DNA from: Woeseiaceae bacterium
Lineage (GTDB): Bacteria > Pseudomonadota > Gammaproteobacteria > Steroidobacterales > Woeseiaceae
Assembly (NCBI GenBank): GCA_028289545.1
Contig: JANQPG010000027.1
Span: forward strand, 1-59,155
Length of the DNA stretch: 59,155 bases
Direction of reading: 5' to 3'
The notes under the pieces are model-generated. The model saw only the letters and a list, made by a program, of their open reading frames with translations, was not told where the DNA came from and did not search any database. Position 1 is the first letter of the stretch. The number at the start of each line of letters is the position of its first letter. Below are positions 32,726 to 42,404 of this stretch, in pieces. Made by a program: the position numbers and the translations under genes.

Positions 32726-33706
32726 CTAGCGCTCCTCGATGTCCGTCCAGTGCCGTTCAGGCGAATACAGCTCGCCCGCCTCGACAGCAATGGGCAGACG
32801 ATTGCGGGGCGACGCGATCGGGCAGGTCGAAAAGTCGTTGAACGCGCAGGGTGGGCTGTACGCCAGATTAAAATCGAGCACCGTCCGCCCGTCATCCGCC
32901 GGCAGGTTGGTGTAGACAAAGCGCCCGGCGGGATAGGTACCTTCCCCGTTGGTCCGGTCGGCAAATACGACAAACAGCTGCTCGCCGGAGCTGTACGCTT
33001 CGAGTTCGTGCGTGTTGCCGTTCAACTCGAAGCGCAGCACGCCGGGCGACTCGGGCGCCCAGCCGAGACCTTCGACAACGGTATTGAGCTGCAGCACGCG
33101 CGGCTGTTCGTATCGCTCCAGCGTCGCGATCGTTCGATAGCTCAGATCGATCGGGAAATACTCGAGCGGCCCCGTGCCGAAAATCGCCGGATGTTCCAGA
33201 TCGCGCAGACGCACGCCGTAGCGCCCTTCCCGCTCGATGACGCTCCAGGACAAACGGCCGTAGGTAACGTTGACCGGATCTTCGCTACTGTCGTCGCTCA
33301 TTCGCAAAGTGCGGACCGGGATTCCCTGGTAACGCACGTCCACACCCGGGCTTGGCAGCATCTGGACGCCCTCGTCGGCGAGCACAAACCGCCCGATCGT
33401 CGGCGTGTCGGTAACGGGGAACACAATATCGTTGTCTTCGGCGGCGCCGAACGTACTTTCCCCCGGCTCGAGCCAGAACAATCCGGCGAGGTTCAGGTAG
33501 CCGGTCTCCGCCCTGAGCCTCGCCAGCCGATCTTCCCGCCAATCGATCACGGCAGCCTCGTACGCCTCCGGATCGAGGCGCTCTCCGGCGCAGGCGCACA
33601 AGAGCATGAGACCCGCGAGTCCCCCTGCCAGCCTCGCGCCGCCGAGTCTCCGCGCACGCCCACGCGGCCCTGGTGACCGCCACCGCTGCACCCCTCGCTC
33701 TATCAT
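32726..33706 (-). CDS. DUF1684-domain lipoprotein
   Basis: A 326-residue lipoprotein with a basic start, lipobox LCAC (Cys about residue 39) and a DUF1684 domain. The domain has AVIDWREDRLARLRAETGYLNLAGLFWL at its start, GRFVYTNLP, and the diagnostic C-terminal stretch with NLAYSPPCAFNDF and CPIASPRNRLPIAVEAGE. The biochemical role of DUF1684 is unknown. The start is uncertain within the first 25 residues. The gene is divergent from srkA. The 263 bases downstream to the next gene contain nothing I recognise. Confidence 0.87.
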   Translation of the reverse strand: MIERGVQRWRSPGPRGRARRLGGARLAGGLAGLMLLCACAGERLDPEAYEAAVIDWREDRLARLRAETGYLNLAGLFWLEPGESTFGAAEDNDIVFPVTDTPTIGRFVLADEGVQMLPSPGVDVRYQGIPVRTLRMSDDSSEDPVNVTYGRLSWSVIEREGRYGVRLRDLEHPAIFGTGPLEYFPIDLSYRTIATLERYEQPRVLQLNTVVEGLGWAPESPGVLRFELNGNTHELEAYSSGEQLFVVFADRTNGEGTYPAGRFVYTNLPADDGRTVLDFNLAYSPPCAFNDFSTCPIASPRNRLPIAVEAGELYSPERHWTDIEER

Positions 33707-33800
33707 GCGCTCAAAACCCCGATTTCATTCACTGGCCTGGCATGGTGCCCGCGCTCGCCGCTCCAGGCAACGCGGCTGCGATCCGTCGTGAGATTAGCTC

Positions 33801-33806
33801 TATAAT
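33801..33806 (+). promoter_or_regulatory. -10 element immediately before srkA
   Basis: A perfect TATAAT ends nine bases before the srkA ATG at 33816. Transcription would start near 33813, leaving almost no leader and no Shine-Dalgarno sequence. The -35 is weak (TGCGAT about 17-18 bases upstream). Confidence 0.55.
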
Positions 33807-33815
33807 CCCGCGGCC

Positions 33816-34814
33816 ATGAATTCGCGATCCGACGCCACGCTTGCCTTCCAGGCACTCGCACCGGAAGACATACTCGATGCCGCCGCCGCTCTCGGCCTCG
33901 ACGTCAACGGCCGCCTGCTTGCGCTCAACAGTTACGAAAACCGCGTCTATCAACTCGGTGTCGGCGAGCGCGAACTCAACGTCATCAAGTTCTACCGGCC
34001 GGAACGCTGGTCGGACGAGGCCATCCGCGAGGAGCACCACTTTGCCCGGGAACTGGCGGACGCGGAGCTGCCGGTCGTGGCCCCGCTGGCTATCGCGGGC
34101 GACACACTGCATCGGGCTGGCCATTTCCGCATTGCCGTATTCGACTGTCGCGGCGGGCGAGCCCCTGAACTCGACAACCTCGATCAGCTTCGGCAGCTCG
34201 GCCGGCTCGTCGCCCAGATCCATAACACGGGCTCGCGGAGCGCATTCGTCGAGCGGCCGACGATCGACATCGACGCCTTCGGCACGGACTCGTTCAACTA
34301 CCTTCTCGACGAAGGCTTCATTCCGGCAGATATCGAAGCGGCTTACGAGAGTACGGCCGAGCTCGTGCTCGACGGCGTCGAGCACTGCTTCGAGCGCGCC
34401 GGGGAGATCGCCTACCTTCGCCTGCACGGTGACTTTCACCCCGGCAACGTGCTGGTCGACCGCGAGCGCTTCCACCTGGTCGACCTCGACGACGCGCGCA
34501 TGGGGCCCGCCGTTCAGGACCTCTGGATGTTCTTGTCGGGGAACCGCGACGAACAAGAGCCCCAGCTGGCTGCCCTGCTCGACGGCTATTCGGCGTTTCG
34601 ACCGTTTGCGGCCACCGAACTCCATCTGGTCGAGGCGCTGCGCAGCCTGCGCATCATGCACTACGCGGCCTGGCTGGCGCGCCGCTGGGACGACCCGGCG
34701 TTCAAGCAGGCATTCCCCTGGTTCGAATCGCAACGCTACTGGGACGAGCACGTGCTCGCGTTGCGGGAGCAGGTTGCCCTCATGCAGGAGCCGCCGCTCG
34801 CCTGGCTCGATTGA
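33816..34814 (+). CDS. srkA: Stress response kinase SrkA (YihE family)
   Basis: Ser/Thr protein kinase of the aminoglycoside-phosphotransferase-like fold that counters stress-induced death in E. coli. The 332 residues are normal. NSYENRVYQLGVGERELNVIKFYRP carries the nucleotide-binding Lys, HGDFHPGNVL (about 204) is the catalytic loop and VDLDDARMGPAVQDLW holds the metal-binding Asp. The only start before the conserved domain is the ATG at 33816, which lacks a ribosome site and lies just after a TATAAT. It converges on the amidotransferase gene. Confidence 0.92.
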   Translation: MNSRSDATLAFQALAPEDILDAAAALGLDVNGRLLALNSYENRVYQLGVGERELNVIKFYRPERWSDEAIREEHHFARELADAELPVVAPLAIAGDTLHRAGHFRIAVFDCRGGRAPELDNLDQLRQLGRLVAQIHNTGSRSAFVERPTIDIDAFGTDSFNYLLDEGFIPADIEAAYESTAELVLDGVEHCFERAGEIAYLRLHGDFHPGNVLVDRERFHLVDLDDARMGPAVQDLWMFLSGNRDEQEPQLAALLDGYSAFRPFAATELHLVEALRSLRIMHYAAWLARRWDDPAFKQAFPWFESQRYWDEHVLALREQVALMQEPPLAWLD

Positions 34815-34835
34815 CGCGCAGCTCTGGCGCCGACG

Positions 34836-35588
34836 TCAGCGTGACGGCAACGCCCGGCGCTGGACGCCAAGATCGAAACGATCTACCCAGCGGCCGAAAG
34901 TGCGGGCACTTTGGGCCTCCAGGTCAGCGATACGCTCGAGGGTCTCGTGGCGTATCTGTTCGGGATCGACGGCGCCACGTTCGGCACGCAGCACGGCCTG
35001 GTTATCCGGTACGGTCAGCCAGCGCTCGATCAGAAAGCGGTCCACTTCCAGATGGAACTGGAAACCGTAGGCGTGTTCGCCGTGGCGGAACGCCTGCACG
35101 TTGCAGTCCGGCGATGCCGCCAGGTGCTCGCAGCCAGCCGGTAGACTGATGCTGTCTTCGTGCCACTGAAACACGGGCTGCCGTTCCGCAAAGGTTGACA
35201 GAACCGGGTCTGACCTGCCGAGCTCCGTCAGTTCCACGTCGTACCAGCCGATCTCGCGGCGGCGGCCCGGCGCCACCGTCCCGCCGAGCGCCTTGGCCAA
35301 AAGCTGCGCGCCGAGGCAAATACCCAGGATCGACATGTCGCGCTCGACCGCTTCCTCGAGGATACTGACCTCGGTCGCGAGATTCGGGTGGTTCTCGATA
35401 TCGTCGGCATTCATGGGGCCGCCGAGCACCACTATCGCCGCGTACTTGTCGAGTTCGGGCCGCGCTTCCCGGTCGCGAGCGAAGTTAATGTAGCGAATTC
35501 GAAACCCGGCTGCTTTCAACAAAGGATCCAAAGTACCTAAAGGTTCGTACGGAACGTGTTGAAAAACCAGTATTTTTGGCCTAGGCAT
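34836..35588 (-). CDS. Class I glutamine amidotransferase-like protein
   Basis: A 250-residue stand-alone amidotransferase domain. LGGPMNADD, the nucleophile elbow GICLGAQLLAKALGG (Cys-91) and FQFHLEVD (His-179, Glu-181) complete the catalytic triad. The protein resembles GMP synthase glutaminase domains and the YfeJ-type proteins annotated as GMP synthase, but has no synthetase domain. The partner or substrate is unknown. The ATG at 35588 starts exactly at the first beta strand. It converges on srkA with 21 bases between the stops. Confidence 0.88.
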   Translation of the reverse strand: MPRPKILVFQHVPYEPLGTLDPLLKAAGFRIRYINFARDREARPELDKYAAIVVLGGPMNADDIENHPNLATEVSILEEAVERDMSILGICLGAQLLAKALGGTVAPGRRREIGWYDVELTELGRSDPVLSTFAERQPVFQWHEDSISLPAGCEHLAASPDCNVQAFRHGEHAYGFQFHLEVDRFLIERWLTVPDNQAVLRAERGAVDPEQIRHETLERIADLEAQSARTFGRWVDRFDLGVQRRALPSR

Positions 35589-35816
35589 CCGAGCGAATTC
35601 CACACACTTGCAGCAAACGGTCCCAAGACGATATACCGGCTTTGCCCCGAGGCGCAAAATGTCGACGTCTGTGTTGCGTTGCCGATGTTCGCCCCTTAAA
35701 GTCGGGGAGAGCTTCAGGACTTGTGTTCTCAGACCGTGGAACTTATGCGCGCGGCCGGGGTTCATAATCCTTGCACTCGGAGCAAGACCACGAACAAAGC
35801 GGGAAAATCGAGAGTG

Positions 35817-36488
35817 ATGACGAGTTGTCGGACATTTCTTCTGGTGATGACGACGGCTGCGGTAACGGCTGGCTGTGGTTCCGCCGTGCGAATGGATCCT
35901 CCCACCATCCCGACACCCCTTGTCGAACCCATGGCCGTCACCGTCGGCGTGCGTTTTCCCGACAACTTCAGGAGCTTTACGCACGAGGAGGAAGCACTCG
36001 GCAACGAGGAATGGTCCATCGACCTCGGCCGTTCGAACGAAGTGCTGTTCACCGAACTGTTCGGCTACATGTTCGAAGAAGTACGTATCGTCGGGCCGGA
36101 CGAGGACCCCGCCCTGCTCGGCCTCGACGCCTTCATCGAACCGAGCATCGACGCTTTCGAATTCTCAGTGCCGAACCAGACCAAGACCGATTCGTTTGCG
36201 GTCTGGATTCGCTACCGCATCAAGGTTTACAACAGCAGCGGTGACCAGATCGCCAACTGGCCGCTCGCCGCGTACGGCAAGAGCCAGTCGCGCATGCTCG
36301 GGGGCTCCGAAGCCCTGCAGGAGGCGGCGGTGCTGGCCATGCGCGATGCCGCGGCGCTCATGATCGACAAGCTCGACCGGGAAACCGGTGTCGGCGCGAC
36401 CCGCGCCAAACGCGCCACCGCCCCGGAGAACGCCGTGCCCGAGGCACAAACCACCGCCCACGACGGAGACGCGAATGACGCCGGCTGA
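35817..36488 (+). CDS. Hypothetical lipoprotein, first of a pair
   Basis: A 223-residue lipoprotein with lipobox TAGC (Cys about residue 20). The mature domain (SVRFPDNFRSFTHEEEALGNEEW-like start, then IDLGRSNEVLFTELFGYMFEEVRIVG) has the look of proteins that assemble a curlin- or TolB-like alpha/beta fold, with SFAVWIRYRIKVYNSSGDQIANWPLAAYGKSQ in the middle. No firm family. The ATG at 35817 follows a GAGAG. Its last 14 bases overlap the next gene, a second lipoprotein, so the two are coupled. Confidence 0.75.
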   Translation: MTSCRTFLLVMTTAAVTAGCGSAVRMDPPTIPTPLVEPMAVTVGVRFPDNFRSFTHEEEALGNEEWSIDLGRSNEVLFTELFGYMFEEVRIVGPDEDPALLGLDAFIEPSIDAFEFSVPNQTKTDSFAVWIRYRIKVYNSSGDQIANWPLAAYGKSQSRMLGGSEALQEAAVLAMRDAAALMIDKLDRETGVGATRAKRATAPENAVPEAQTTAHDGDANDAG

Positions 36489-37161
36489 CCTCGGTCGAAT
36501 CCCGACACGTATCCTGCTGACCGGTCTGCTGGCAGCCCTTGCATCGGGCTGCGTCACCTCGAGAGTCGAGAACGCCCGCGAGGGCAAAACTGGTATTGGC
36601 GACGGCGAAACGATCGTCATCATGGGCAAGAGTTATCATCTCGGCAACGAGACCGAGGATAGCTACATCAGCTGCGTCGAAGACGCGATAGGCCGCGGAC
36701 GCGGCGGTCTCAAAGTCATTCCGCGGCAGCAATTCGTCGACGCCCTGTTCCCGTGGTTCGAACCGCGCACCGCGCCGGCGGAAACCAAGGGACTCGTCAA
36801 GCTCATGGAGCGGCCCGGCGTCGCCGAGCGCATTGCCGAACAGGGCGTGCGCTACATCATCTGGCTCGACGGAGACACCGAGCGGGTCGCGGGCGGCGGC
36901 AGCATGTCGTGCGCCGCCGGCCCGGGCGGCGGCGGTTGCTTCGGCTTCGCGTGGTGGCAGAACGACGCGGACTACAATGCTTCTATCTGGGATCTCCAGG
37001 GGCTCGAGAATGCCGGCACGGTCTCGGCCGACGTCAGCGGCACGTCGTTCCTGCCGGCACTGGTTGTGCCGATTCCGCTGATAGCCCGCACCCAATCAGC
37101 CGCCTGCAAGGGCCTGGCGGAGCAGCTCAGGGCGTTTATCGTCTCCGAGCCGCAGATCTAA
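36475..37161 (+). CDS. Hypothetical lipoprotein, second of a pair
   Basis: A 228-residue lipoprotein from ATG 36475. Lipobox ASGC (Cys about residue 26) is followed by an alpha/beta domain with YISCVEDAIGRGRGGLKVIPRQQFVDALFPWF, a Gly/Cys-rich loop (GGGSMSCAAGPGGGGCFGFAWW) and VRYIIWLDGDTE. No recognised family. It overlaps the preceding lipoprotein gene by 14 bases in another frame. The pair may form one envelope complex. It converges on the NlpC/P60 gene. Confidence 0.75.
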   Translation: MTPADLGRIPTRILLTGLLAALASGCVTSRVENAREGKTGIGDGETIVIMGKSYHLGNETEDSYISCVEDAIGRGRGGLKVIPRQQFVDALFPWFEPRTAPAETKGLVKLMERPGVAERIAEQGVRYIIWLDGDTERVAGGGSMSCAAGPGGGGCFGFAWWQNDADYNASIWDLQGLENAGTVSADVSGTSFLPALVVPIPLIARTQSAACKGLAEQLRAFIVSEPQI

Positions 37162-37187
37162 CAAACCCGTCGTCCGCGCTCAGGCCG

Positions 37188-37697
37188 CTACGGCAGCCGC
37201 CCGCCCCGCAAAAACGCCTGCCGGTAGAACGGCGACTCCAGATTGGCAACGCTCACGACCCGGCCGCTCTGCGGCGCGTGCACAAAACGATTGTCGTCGA
37301 CGTAGATACCGACGTGCGCCATCTTGCCGTCGATTCGAAAGAATACGAGGTCGCCGGGACGCAGCGACTCTTTTGGCACCGAAACGCTGGCGCCGTGCAG
37401 GGCTGTCGTCGTTCGCGGCACAACCTTGCCGGCCTTGCCGAACGCGTAGTGGACCAGACCGCTGCAGTCGAAGCCCGTCGGCGTCTCTCCACCGTAGCGG
37501 TAAGGCACACCTTGCTGCTGGAGCGCGTAGTGCACGGCCCGGCTGCCAACGTCATTCTGCTGCGGGCGTCCGGCGGGCGCCGTAACGGGTGGCGTGTCGG
37601 TTCGGCTGCTGTCGACGACCGGCCCCCAGGAACAGCCCGCCATCAATGTGAAGAGCGGAAGAATCGCAAGTCGGGCGGCGGGCTTATGGGCTATCAT
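37188..37697 (-). CDS. NlpC/P60 family cell-wall hydrolase (lipoprotein)
   Basis: A 169-residue probable DL-endopeptidase of peptidoglycan. The lipobox MAGC puts the lipidated Cys at 22. The papain-like catalytic residues are Cys-78 (FDCSGLV), His-128 (MAHVGIY) and His-140 (FVHAP), with the usual PYRYGG and LRPGDLVFF motifs. It resembles the Spr/NlpC class of E. coli. Anchored in the envelope, it would cleave peptide stems during growth. It is divergent from the peptidase-like lipoprotein gene at 37756. Confidence 0.93.
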   Translation of the reverse strand: MIAHKPAARLAILPLFTLMAGCSWGPVVDSSRTDTPPVTAPAGRPQQNDVGSRAVHYALQQQGVPYRYGGETPTGFDCSGLVHYAFGKAGKVVPRTTTALHGASVSVPKESLRPGDLVFFRIDGKMAHVGIYVDDNRFVHAPQSGRVVSVANLESPFYRQAFLRGGRLP

Positions 37698-37755
37698 GCG
37701 TCCGTTTCCGTGAAGCTCAGGGGTCCGAGTTTACTTGAACAGCCATGAATCCGGG

Positions 37756-39087
37756 ATGAACTGGTCACCATTTCGGGCCAGAAACCCTCGCCAGGGCTGG
37801 CGCCGCATGTGGCTAGTCCCCGCTTTCGCGCTGGCCACCGCCTGTGGGCTGCCGGTCGAAGACTCGGCCGCCGATACGGGCGACGCCGACGCATTCCAGT
37901 ACGCGCTCCACTACGACATTGCACCCGATGCTCGCCGCGGCGAGTTCCGGCTCGCTCTCAAGGTCCGTCAGCCCAGCCACCTGCTGCGCGAGGTACGCTT
38001 CAACTTTGATCCGAAGCGCCTGCGGGACTTCGAAGCCGACGGTGAACTCGACGTCGAGGACGGCGGGCTGCGCTGGTTCGTTCCGGCCTCCGGCGGCACG
38101 CTGCGCTGGACTGCCGCAGGTCGGCAGCAGCGCGGCGACAATGGCTACGACGCCTGGCTCGACGACGGCTGGGGCCTGCTGCGCGCCGAGCGACTGATCC
38201 CTCGGGCCGAGACCCGGACGCGCAAAGGCGCGCACAGCAAGACCACGTTTCAGTTCGAGCTGCCGGGAGACTGGTCCGCCGTCACACAGTACCCCCAGCG
38301 CGACGGACGTTTTCTCGTCGACAACCCCGAGCGTCGCTATGACGAGCCGTCGGGCTGGATGGTGCTGGGCCGTCTGGGCGTCCGCATCGATACGATTGCG
38401 GGGACCCGTGTGCTGGTCGCCGCCCCCGAGGGCAGCGGTCTTCGCCGGCTCGATATCCTCGCTTTCCTGAACTGGACCTTGCCGGAGGTGGGGCGACTCG
38501 TGGAGACCATGCCGCCACGCCTGACCGTCGTCGGCGCCGGCGAACCCATGTGGCGCGGCGGATTGTCCGCCAGCGACTCGCTCTACCTGCACGCGGACCG
38601 GCCTTTGATCAGCGAAAACGGCACCAGCACGCTGCTCCATGAGGTAATGCACGTCGCGCTCGGAGTGCGCTCCGAGCCAGGCTTCGACTGGATCGTCGAG
38701 GGTCTGGCCGAGTACTACAGCCTCGAGCTGTTGCGCCGGGCCGGGGGGCTCTCCGCCCCGCGGTTCGCGCGAGCGCTGGACATGCAGCGGAACTGGTCGA
38801 AAGACGCCGACATACTGTGCAGAGACCCATCGACCGGCCCCAGGACGGCCCGCGCCGTGATTGTGCTTGCCGAACTCGATCAGGAAATTCGCCGCGCCAG
38901 CGGTAACGAAAGGTCGCTCGACGACCTGACGGCGCGCTTGCTGGCGTCGCCGTCGCAAAGACTCGATCTCGACGTACTCCTGGAGGCGGCCGAGACGCTG
39001 CTCGGTGAACCGCCGGACTCGCTCGCCAGCGACAAGCTCCCGGGTTGCCCCACGCGCTACGTGCGCGCACCGGGAACTGCAGGATGA
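37756..39087 (+). CDS. Gluzincin-type metallopeptidase-like lipoprotein
   Basis: A 443-residue envelope protein. A basic n-region and short hydrophobic stretch end in ATAC (Cys-30), a lipobox. The zinc motif HEVMH lies at 295-299, with candidate third ligands Glu-315 (WIVEGL) or Glu-319 (LAEYY). The N-terminal part is a beta domain (FRLALKVRQPSHLLREVRFNF). This layout recalls M1/M61 aminopeptidases, but the spacing is not canonical, so I would call it gluzincin-like. The ATG at 37756 is my choice; a TTG at 37735 is possible. The stop overlaps the AAA ATPase start as ATGA. Confidence 0.8.
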   Translation: MNWSPFRARNPRQGWRRMWLVPAFALATACGLPVEDSAADTGDADAFQYALHYDIAPDARRGEFRLALKVRQPSHLLREVRFNFDPKRLRDFEADGELDVEDGGLRWFVPASGGTLRWTAAGRQQRGDNGYDAWLDDGWGLLRAERLIPRAETRTRKGAHSKTTFQFELPGDWSAVTQYPQRDGRFLVDNPERRYDEPSGWMVLGRLGVRIDTIAGTRVLVAAPEGSGLRRLDILAFLNWTLPEVGRLVETMPPRLTVVGAGEPMWRGGLSASDSLYLHADRPLISENGTSTLLHEVMHVALGVRSEPGFDWIVEGLAEYYSLELLRRAGGLSAPRFARALDMQRNWSKDADILCRDPSTGPRTARAVIVLAELDQEIRRASGNERSLDDLTARLLASPSQRLDLDVLLEAAETLLGEPPDSLASDKLPGCPTRYVRAPGTAG

Positions 39088-40577
39088 CCGACCAGCGTCG
39101 CGACCTCGAGCTTGTCCTCAAATCCCGCACACCGCTCATCGTCATCGAGAGTGCCGACGAGTCGCGTGTGCTCACCATGCTGAAGTCGATATCGATCGCG
39201 GCAGCCAGCACCGATTACCTGCCTCTGTTCCGCTGGACAATTACCGACGGTCTGCAGCGTCTCGACATCGAACTCGAACCGCAAACGCTGAACGCCCAAC
39301 CCACCGATGCGCTGAAGCACATCAGAGCCGTCAAGAAACCGGGCGTCTACGTGCTGCTCGACTTCCATCCGTTTCTGGAAGATCCGGTCCACGTCCGCCT
39401 GCTCAAGGACATCTGCCTCAACTACCGCAACATCGCCCGGCAGATTGTCCTGATCAGCCACGAGATTGCCGTGCCTAGCGAGCTGGAGTCTTTCGCAGCC
39501 CGCGTGGAGATGGCGCTGCCCTCGGAGGAGGAACGGGAGCGCATCGTCAAGAAAGTCATTGCTGAATTTGTGGAAGCCAATCCCGGCAAACAGGTCCAGG
39601 TCGATCCCAAGGCCCACGCGCTGCTGGTCAAGAACCTCTCGGGCCTGACCTATGGCGACACGACACGCCTGGCGCGCAACGCGATCTTTCAGGACGGAGC
39701 CATCACTCGCACGGACCTGCCCGAGGTCATGCACGCCAAGTACGAACTGCTCAACAGCAGCGGCTCGCTGCAGTTTGAATACGACACGGCCCGCTTCAGC
39801 GAGGTCGGCGGCCTGGAGCGGCTCAAAACCTGGCTCTCGCAGCGGCGCGCCGTCTTCAAAGCCGAAGAGGCAACCCAGCATCTGGATGCCCCCAAAGGCA
39901 TACTTCTGCTTGGCGTGCAGGGCTGCGGCAAAAGCCTTGCCGCGAAGGCCACCGCCGGCGTTTTCGGGACTCCCCTGCTGCGCCTCGATTTCGGCAGTCT
40001 CTACGACAAGTATCACGGCGAGACCGAGCGCAAGCTCAGAGAGGCGCTCAGCACCGCCGACGTAATGGCGCCTTGCGTGCTCTGGATCGACGAAATCGAA
40101 AAAGGTCTGGCGGGGCGCGGCGGAGAGACCGGCACTACCCAGCGTGTCCTCGGCAGCTTCCTGACCTGGATGGCCGAAAAGAAGAGCGAGGTTTTTGTTG
40201 TGGCCACGGCCAACGACATTCAGTCGCTGCCGCCGGAGCTGGTCCGCAAGGGACGTTTCGACGAGATTTTCTTTGTCGACCTGCCCGAGCTCAAAGTGAG
40301 AGCGTCGATACTCGCCATCCATTTAACAAAACGCGGACTCGGGCTGAGCGGTTTCGATATCGAGACGCTGGCGCGCTCGATGGAAGGATTCTCCGGCGCG
40401 GAGATCGAACAGGCGATTGTTGCCGCACTGTACGCGGCGCACGCCAAGTCCGAGGCCCTGTCAACGGCGCATATTCTTGCGGAAATTCAGCAAACTCGGC
40501 CGCTTTCCGTGGTGATGGCCGAACAAATAGGCGCGCTCAGGCAGTGGGCGGAAGGCCGCACCGTACCTGCCGACTGA
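39084..40577 (+). CDS. AAA+ ATPase of the Ycf46 type
   Basis: A 497-residue cytoplasmic ATPase. The first half ([56 protein letters not shown]) is the degenerate N-terminal domain typical of plastid Ycf46 homologues. The AAA domain has Walker A GVQGCGKS (about 277), Walker [11 protein letters not shown] and sensor VATANDIQ, followed by an arginine-finger region [10 protein letters not shown] and the C-terminal lid. Its ATG overlaps the peptidase stop. The function of this family is unclear; it may remodel proteins delivered from elsewhere. Confidence 0.88.
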   Translation: MTDQRRDLELVLKSRTPLIVIESADESRVLTMLKSISIAAASTDYLPLFRWTITDGLQRLDIELEPQTLNAQPTDALKHIRAVKKPGVYVLLDFHPFLEDPVHVRLLKDICLNYRNIARQIVLISHEIAVPSELESFAARVEMALPSEEERERIVKKVIAEFVEANPGKQVQVDPKAHALLVKNLSGLTYGDTTRLARNAIFQDGAITRTDLPEVMHAKYELLNSSGSLQFEYDTARFSEVGGLERLKTWLSQRRAVFKAEEATQHLDAPKGILLLGVQGCGKSLAAKATAGVFGTPLLRLDFGSLYDKYHGETERKLREALSTADVMAPCVLWIDEIEKGLAGRGGETGTTQRVLGSFLTWMAEKKSEVFVVATANDIQSLPPELVRKGRFDEIFFVDLPELKVRASILAIHLTKRGLGLSGFDIETLARSMEGFSGAEIEQAIVAALYAAHAKSEALSTAHILAEIQQTRPLSVVMAEQIGALRQWAEGRTVPAD

Positions 40578-40658
40578 CAGCCCGGCAACGCGCTCGCAGG
40601 CCACTTCGAGCGTGCGCTCTACATCCGACCGCAGCAGTGACGTGCTACCATTCGGCGC

Positions 40659-42257
40659 ATGGCGAATGAGAACAAGAATACCCACGAAGTGGTCGCCGAC
40701 GACGACATTACGGCCGAGCTCAAGGAGCTGACGCTGCAGCAGGTTCTTACGCGGTCCGCCGACGACGAACCGCTCGAGGACGATGCGAATACGTTCGAGT
40801 TCGAACGCAGTCCCAGCCGTCCGCTCAGCAACGATGTGGAAGTGCTGCGCAGCAACCTGAAGTCGCACAGCAACACGATTGGCCGCATGCAGTTCGAGCT
40901 CGAGCAACTTCGCTCGAAGTGGCAGGGACTGCAGTCGGAAGCCCGCGCCCGCGCAGCGATTGGCGACGAACTCAACCGCCAGGTCGGCGAACTCCGAGAG
41001 GCGCTGGAAAACAGGAACCGCCTGCTTGGCAAACGCGACCGGACCATACGCTCGCTCAAAGCCGAGATCCGGGACCGCGAGGCGGCGCATCACACACTCG
41101 AGCAGCAGAACGAACAGCTTTCCAGCGACCACGAACTGTTGCGCGCCGAGTTTGCCGATCAGGCGCTAACCCTCGAATCGCTGCGCGAAGCACCCGCAGT
41201 ACACGACGCGGACGTGGCGGCGCCCGATCGAACCATTGAGGAAAGCGCTTCCGGCGGCGACGAGCGGCACAGCGAAGCAGCGGCGGTCGAGGACGGCCCC
41301 CTCGCGGAAGCGAGGACGGCCGCGAGCGAACTCGCCGCTCAGCTCGCACAACGCGAGATCTACGCGGACGAACTGCGTCGCCGACTCGACGACCTGACTA
41401 CGCGGAAGGAGCACCTGGAACAGCGCGAGATGCACCTTTCCCTCACCATCGAGGAACACGAGACGTCGCAGGACGCTTTGTCGACCAACCTGCGTGAAAT
41501 TCAGGAAGACAACCGTGCCCTGGGCGAGCAGATCTGCTCGATGCAGCATCGGCATACCGAGGACACCCGCAAACTCCGCGAGCGTATCGAAGGCCTCGAA
41601 CTCGCGGCGGCGGCGCTGCGGACTCGAGAGAGCGATCTGACAGCGCGTCTCAAGGAATCCAAGGACTACCGCGGGAAGCTCGAGCAGATGCTCGGCCAGA
41701 ATGACGGCCGCTTCAGAGATCGTATTACCGAACTCGAACAGCACAACGCACAACTCGAGGCGGATGCCGAAACCCTGGAACAAAAACTCGCCAACAAGAC
41801 GGCCGCGGTTAACTGCCTGCTAGCGGAGCTGGCCAGCCAGAACGAAGCGGCGGAGGCTGCCGCCGCGGAGATCAGCGACTCGACGCTCGTCGGAATCGAA
41901 GAACGGCTCGCCGAAGGCGCCGAACAGCAACGCGGGGCTCGTGACGGAGAGCGGGTCAACCGTATGCTCATCGGCCGCATCGACAATCAGGAACTCCGAT
42001 TTCCGCTGTTCAAGAACCGTCTGACCATCGGTAGAACGCAGCAGAACGACATCCAGCTCAACGTTCCCTACATTAGCCGGCGGCATGCCGTCGTGCTTAC
42101 CGAGGGCAACACAACACGCGTCGTCGACTGGGGCAGCAAGAACGGCGTCTACGTCAACTCCCGGCGAATTACCGAGCATTTTCTGAAGAGCGGTGACCGG
42201 GTAACGATCGGCAACGCTGATTTTCACTACGAAGAACGCATCAAACGCGACGGCTGA
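40659..42257 (+). CDS. Coiled-coil protein with C-terminal FHA domain
   Basis: A 532-residue soluble protein. About residues 55-430 are long heptad-rich helices (for example LRSNLKSHSNTIGRMQFELEQ), broken by an acidic linker near 190-215. The C-terminal FHA domain (about 447-525) has RLTIGRTQQNDIQL, the conserved ISRRHAVV (Ser-Arg-Arg-His, phosphothreonine binding) and GSKNGVYVN. It should bind a phosphothreonine peptide. The only kinase-like gene nearby is srkA, 6 kb upstream. It lies 81 bases after the AAA ATPase on the same strand and may share its transcript. Confidence 0.88.
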   Translation: MANENKNTHEVVADDDITAELKELTLQQVLTRSADDEPLEDDANTFEFERSPSRPLSNDVEVLRSNLKSHSNTIGRMQFELEQLRSKWQGLQSEARARAAIGDELNRQVGELREALENRNRLLGKRDRTIRSLKAEIRDREAAHHTLEQQNEQLSSDHELLRAEFADQALTLESLREAPAVHDADVAAPDRTIEESASGGDERHSEAAAVEDGPLAEARTAASELAAQLAQREIYADELRRRLDDLTTRKEHLEQREMHLSLTIEEHETSQDALSTNLREIQEDNRALGEQICSMQHRHTEDTRKLRERIEGLELAAAALRTRESDLTARLKESKDYRGKLEQMLGQNDGRFRDRITELEQHNAQLEADAETLEQKLANKTAAVNCLLAELASQNEAAEAAAAEISDSTLVGIEERLAEGAEQQRGARDGERVNRMLIGRIDNQELRFPLFKNRLTIGRTQQNDIQLNVPYISRRHAVVLTEGNTTRVVDWGSKNGVYVNSRRITEHFLKSGDRVTIGNADFHYEERIKRDG

Positions 42258-42404
42258 GCCGCCGACCGGCTGAACACAGCCCTTCCGACAGGTCCCGCCG
42301 AACCCGTTGCCGCCAGCATCTGTGAATGCCATCACGGCGCGGGCGCTCGCCTTTGCTTACACTCTGGCGATATCAGTGTTTCGTTTCCGGGGATCAACAA
42401 CCTC

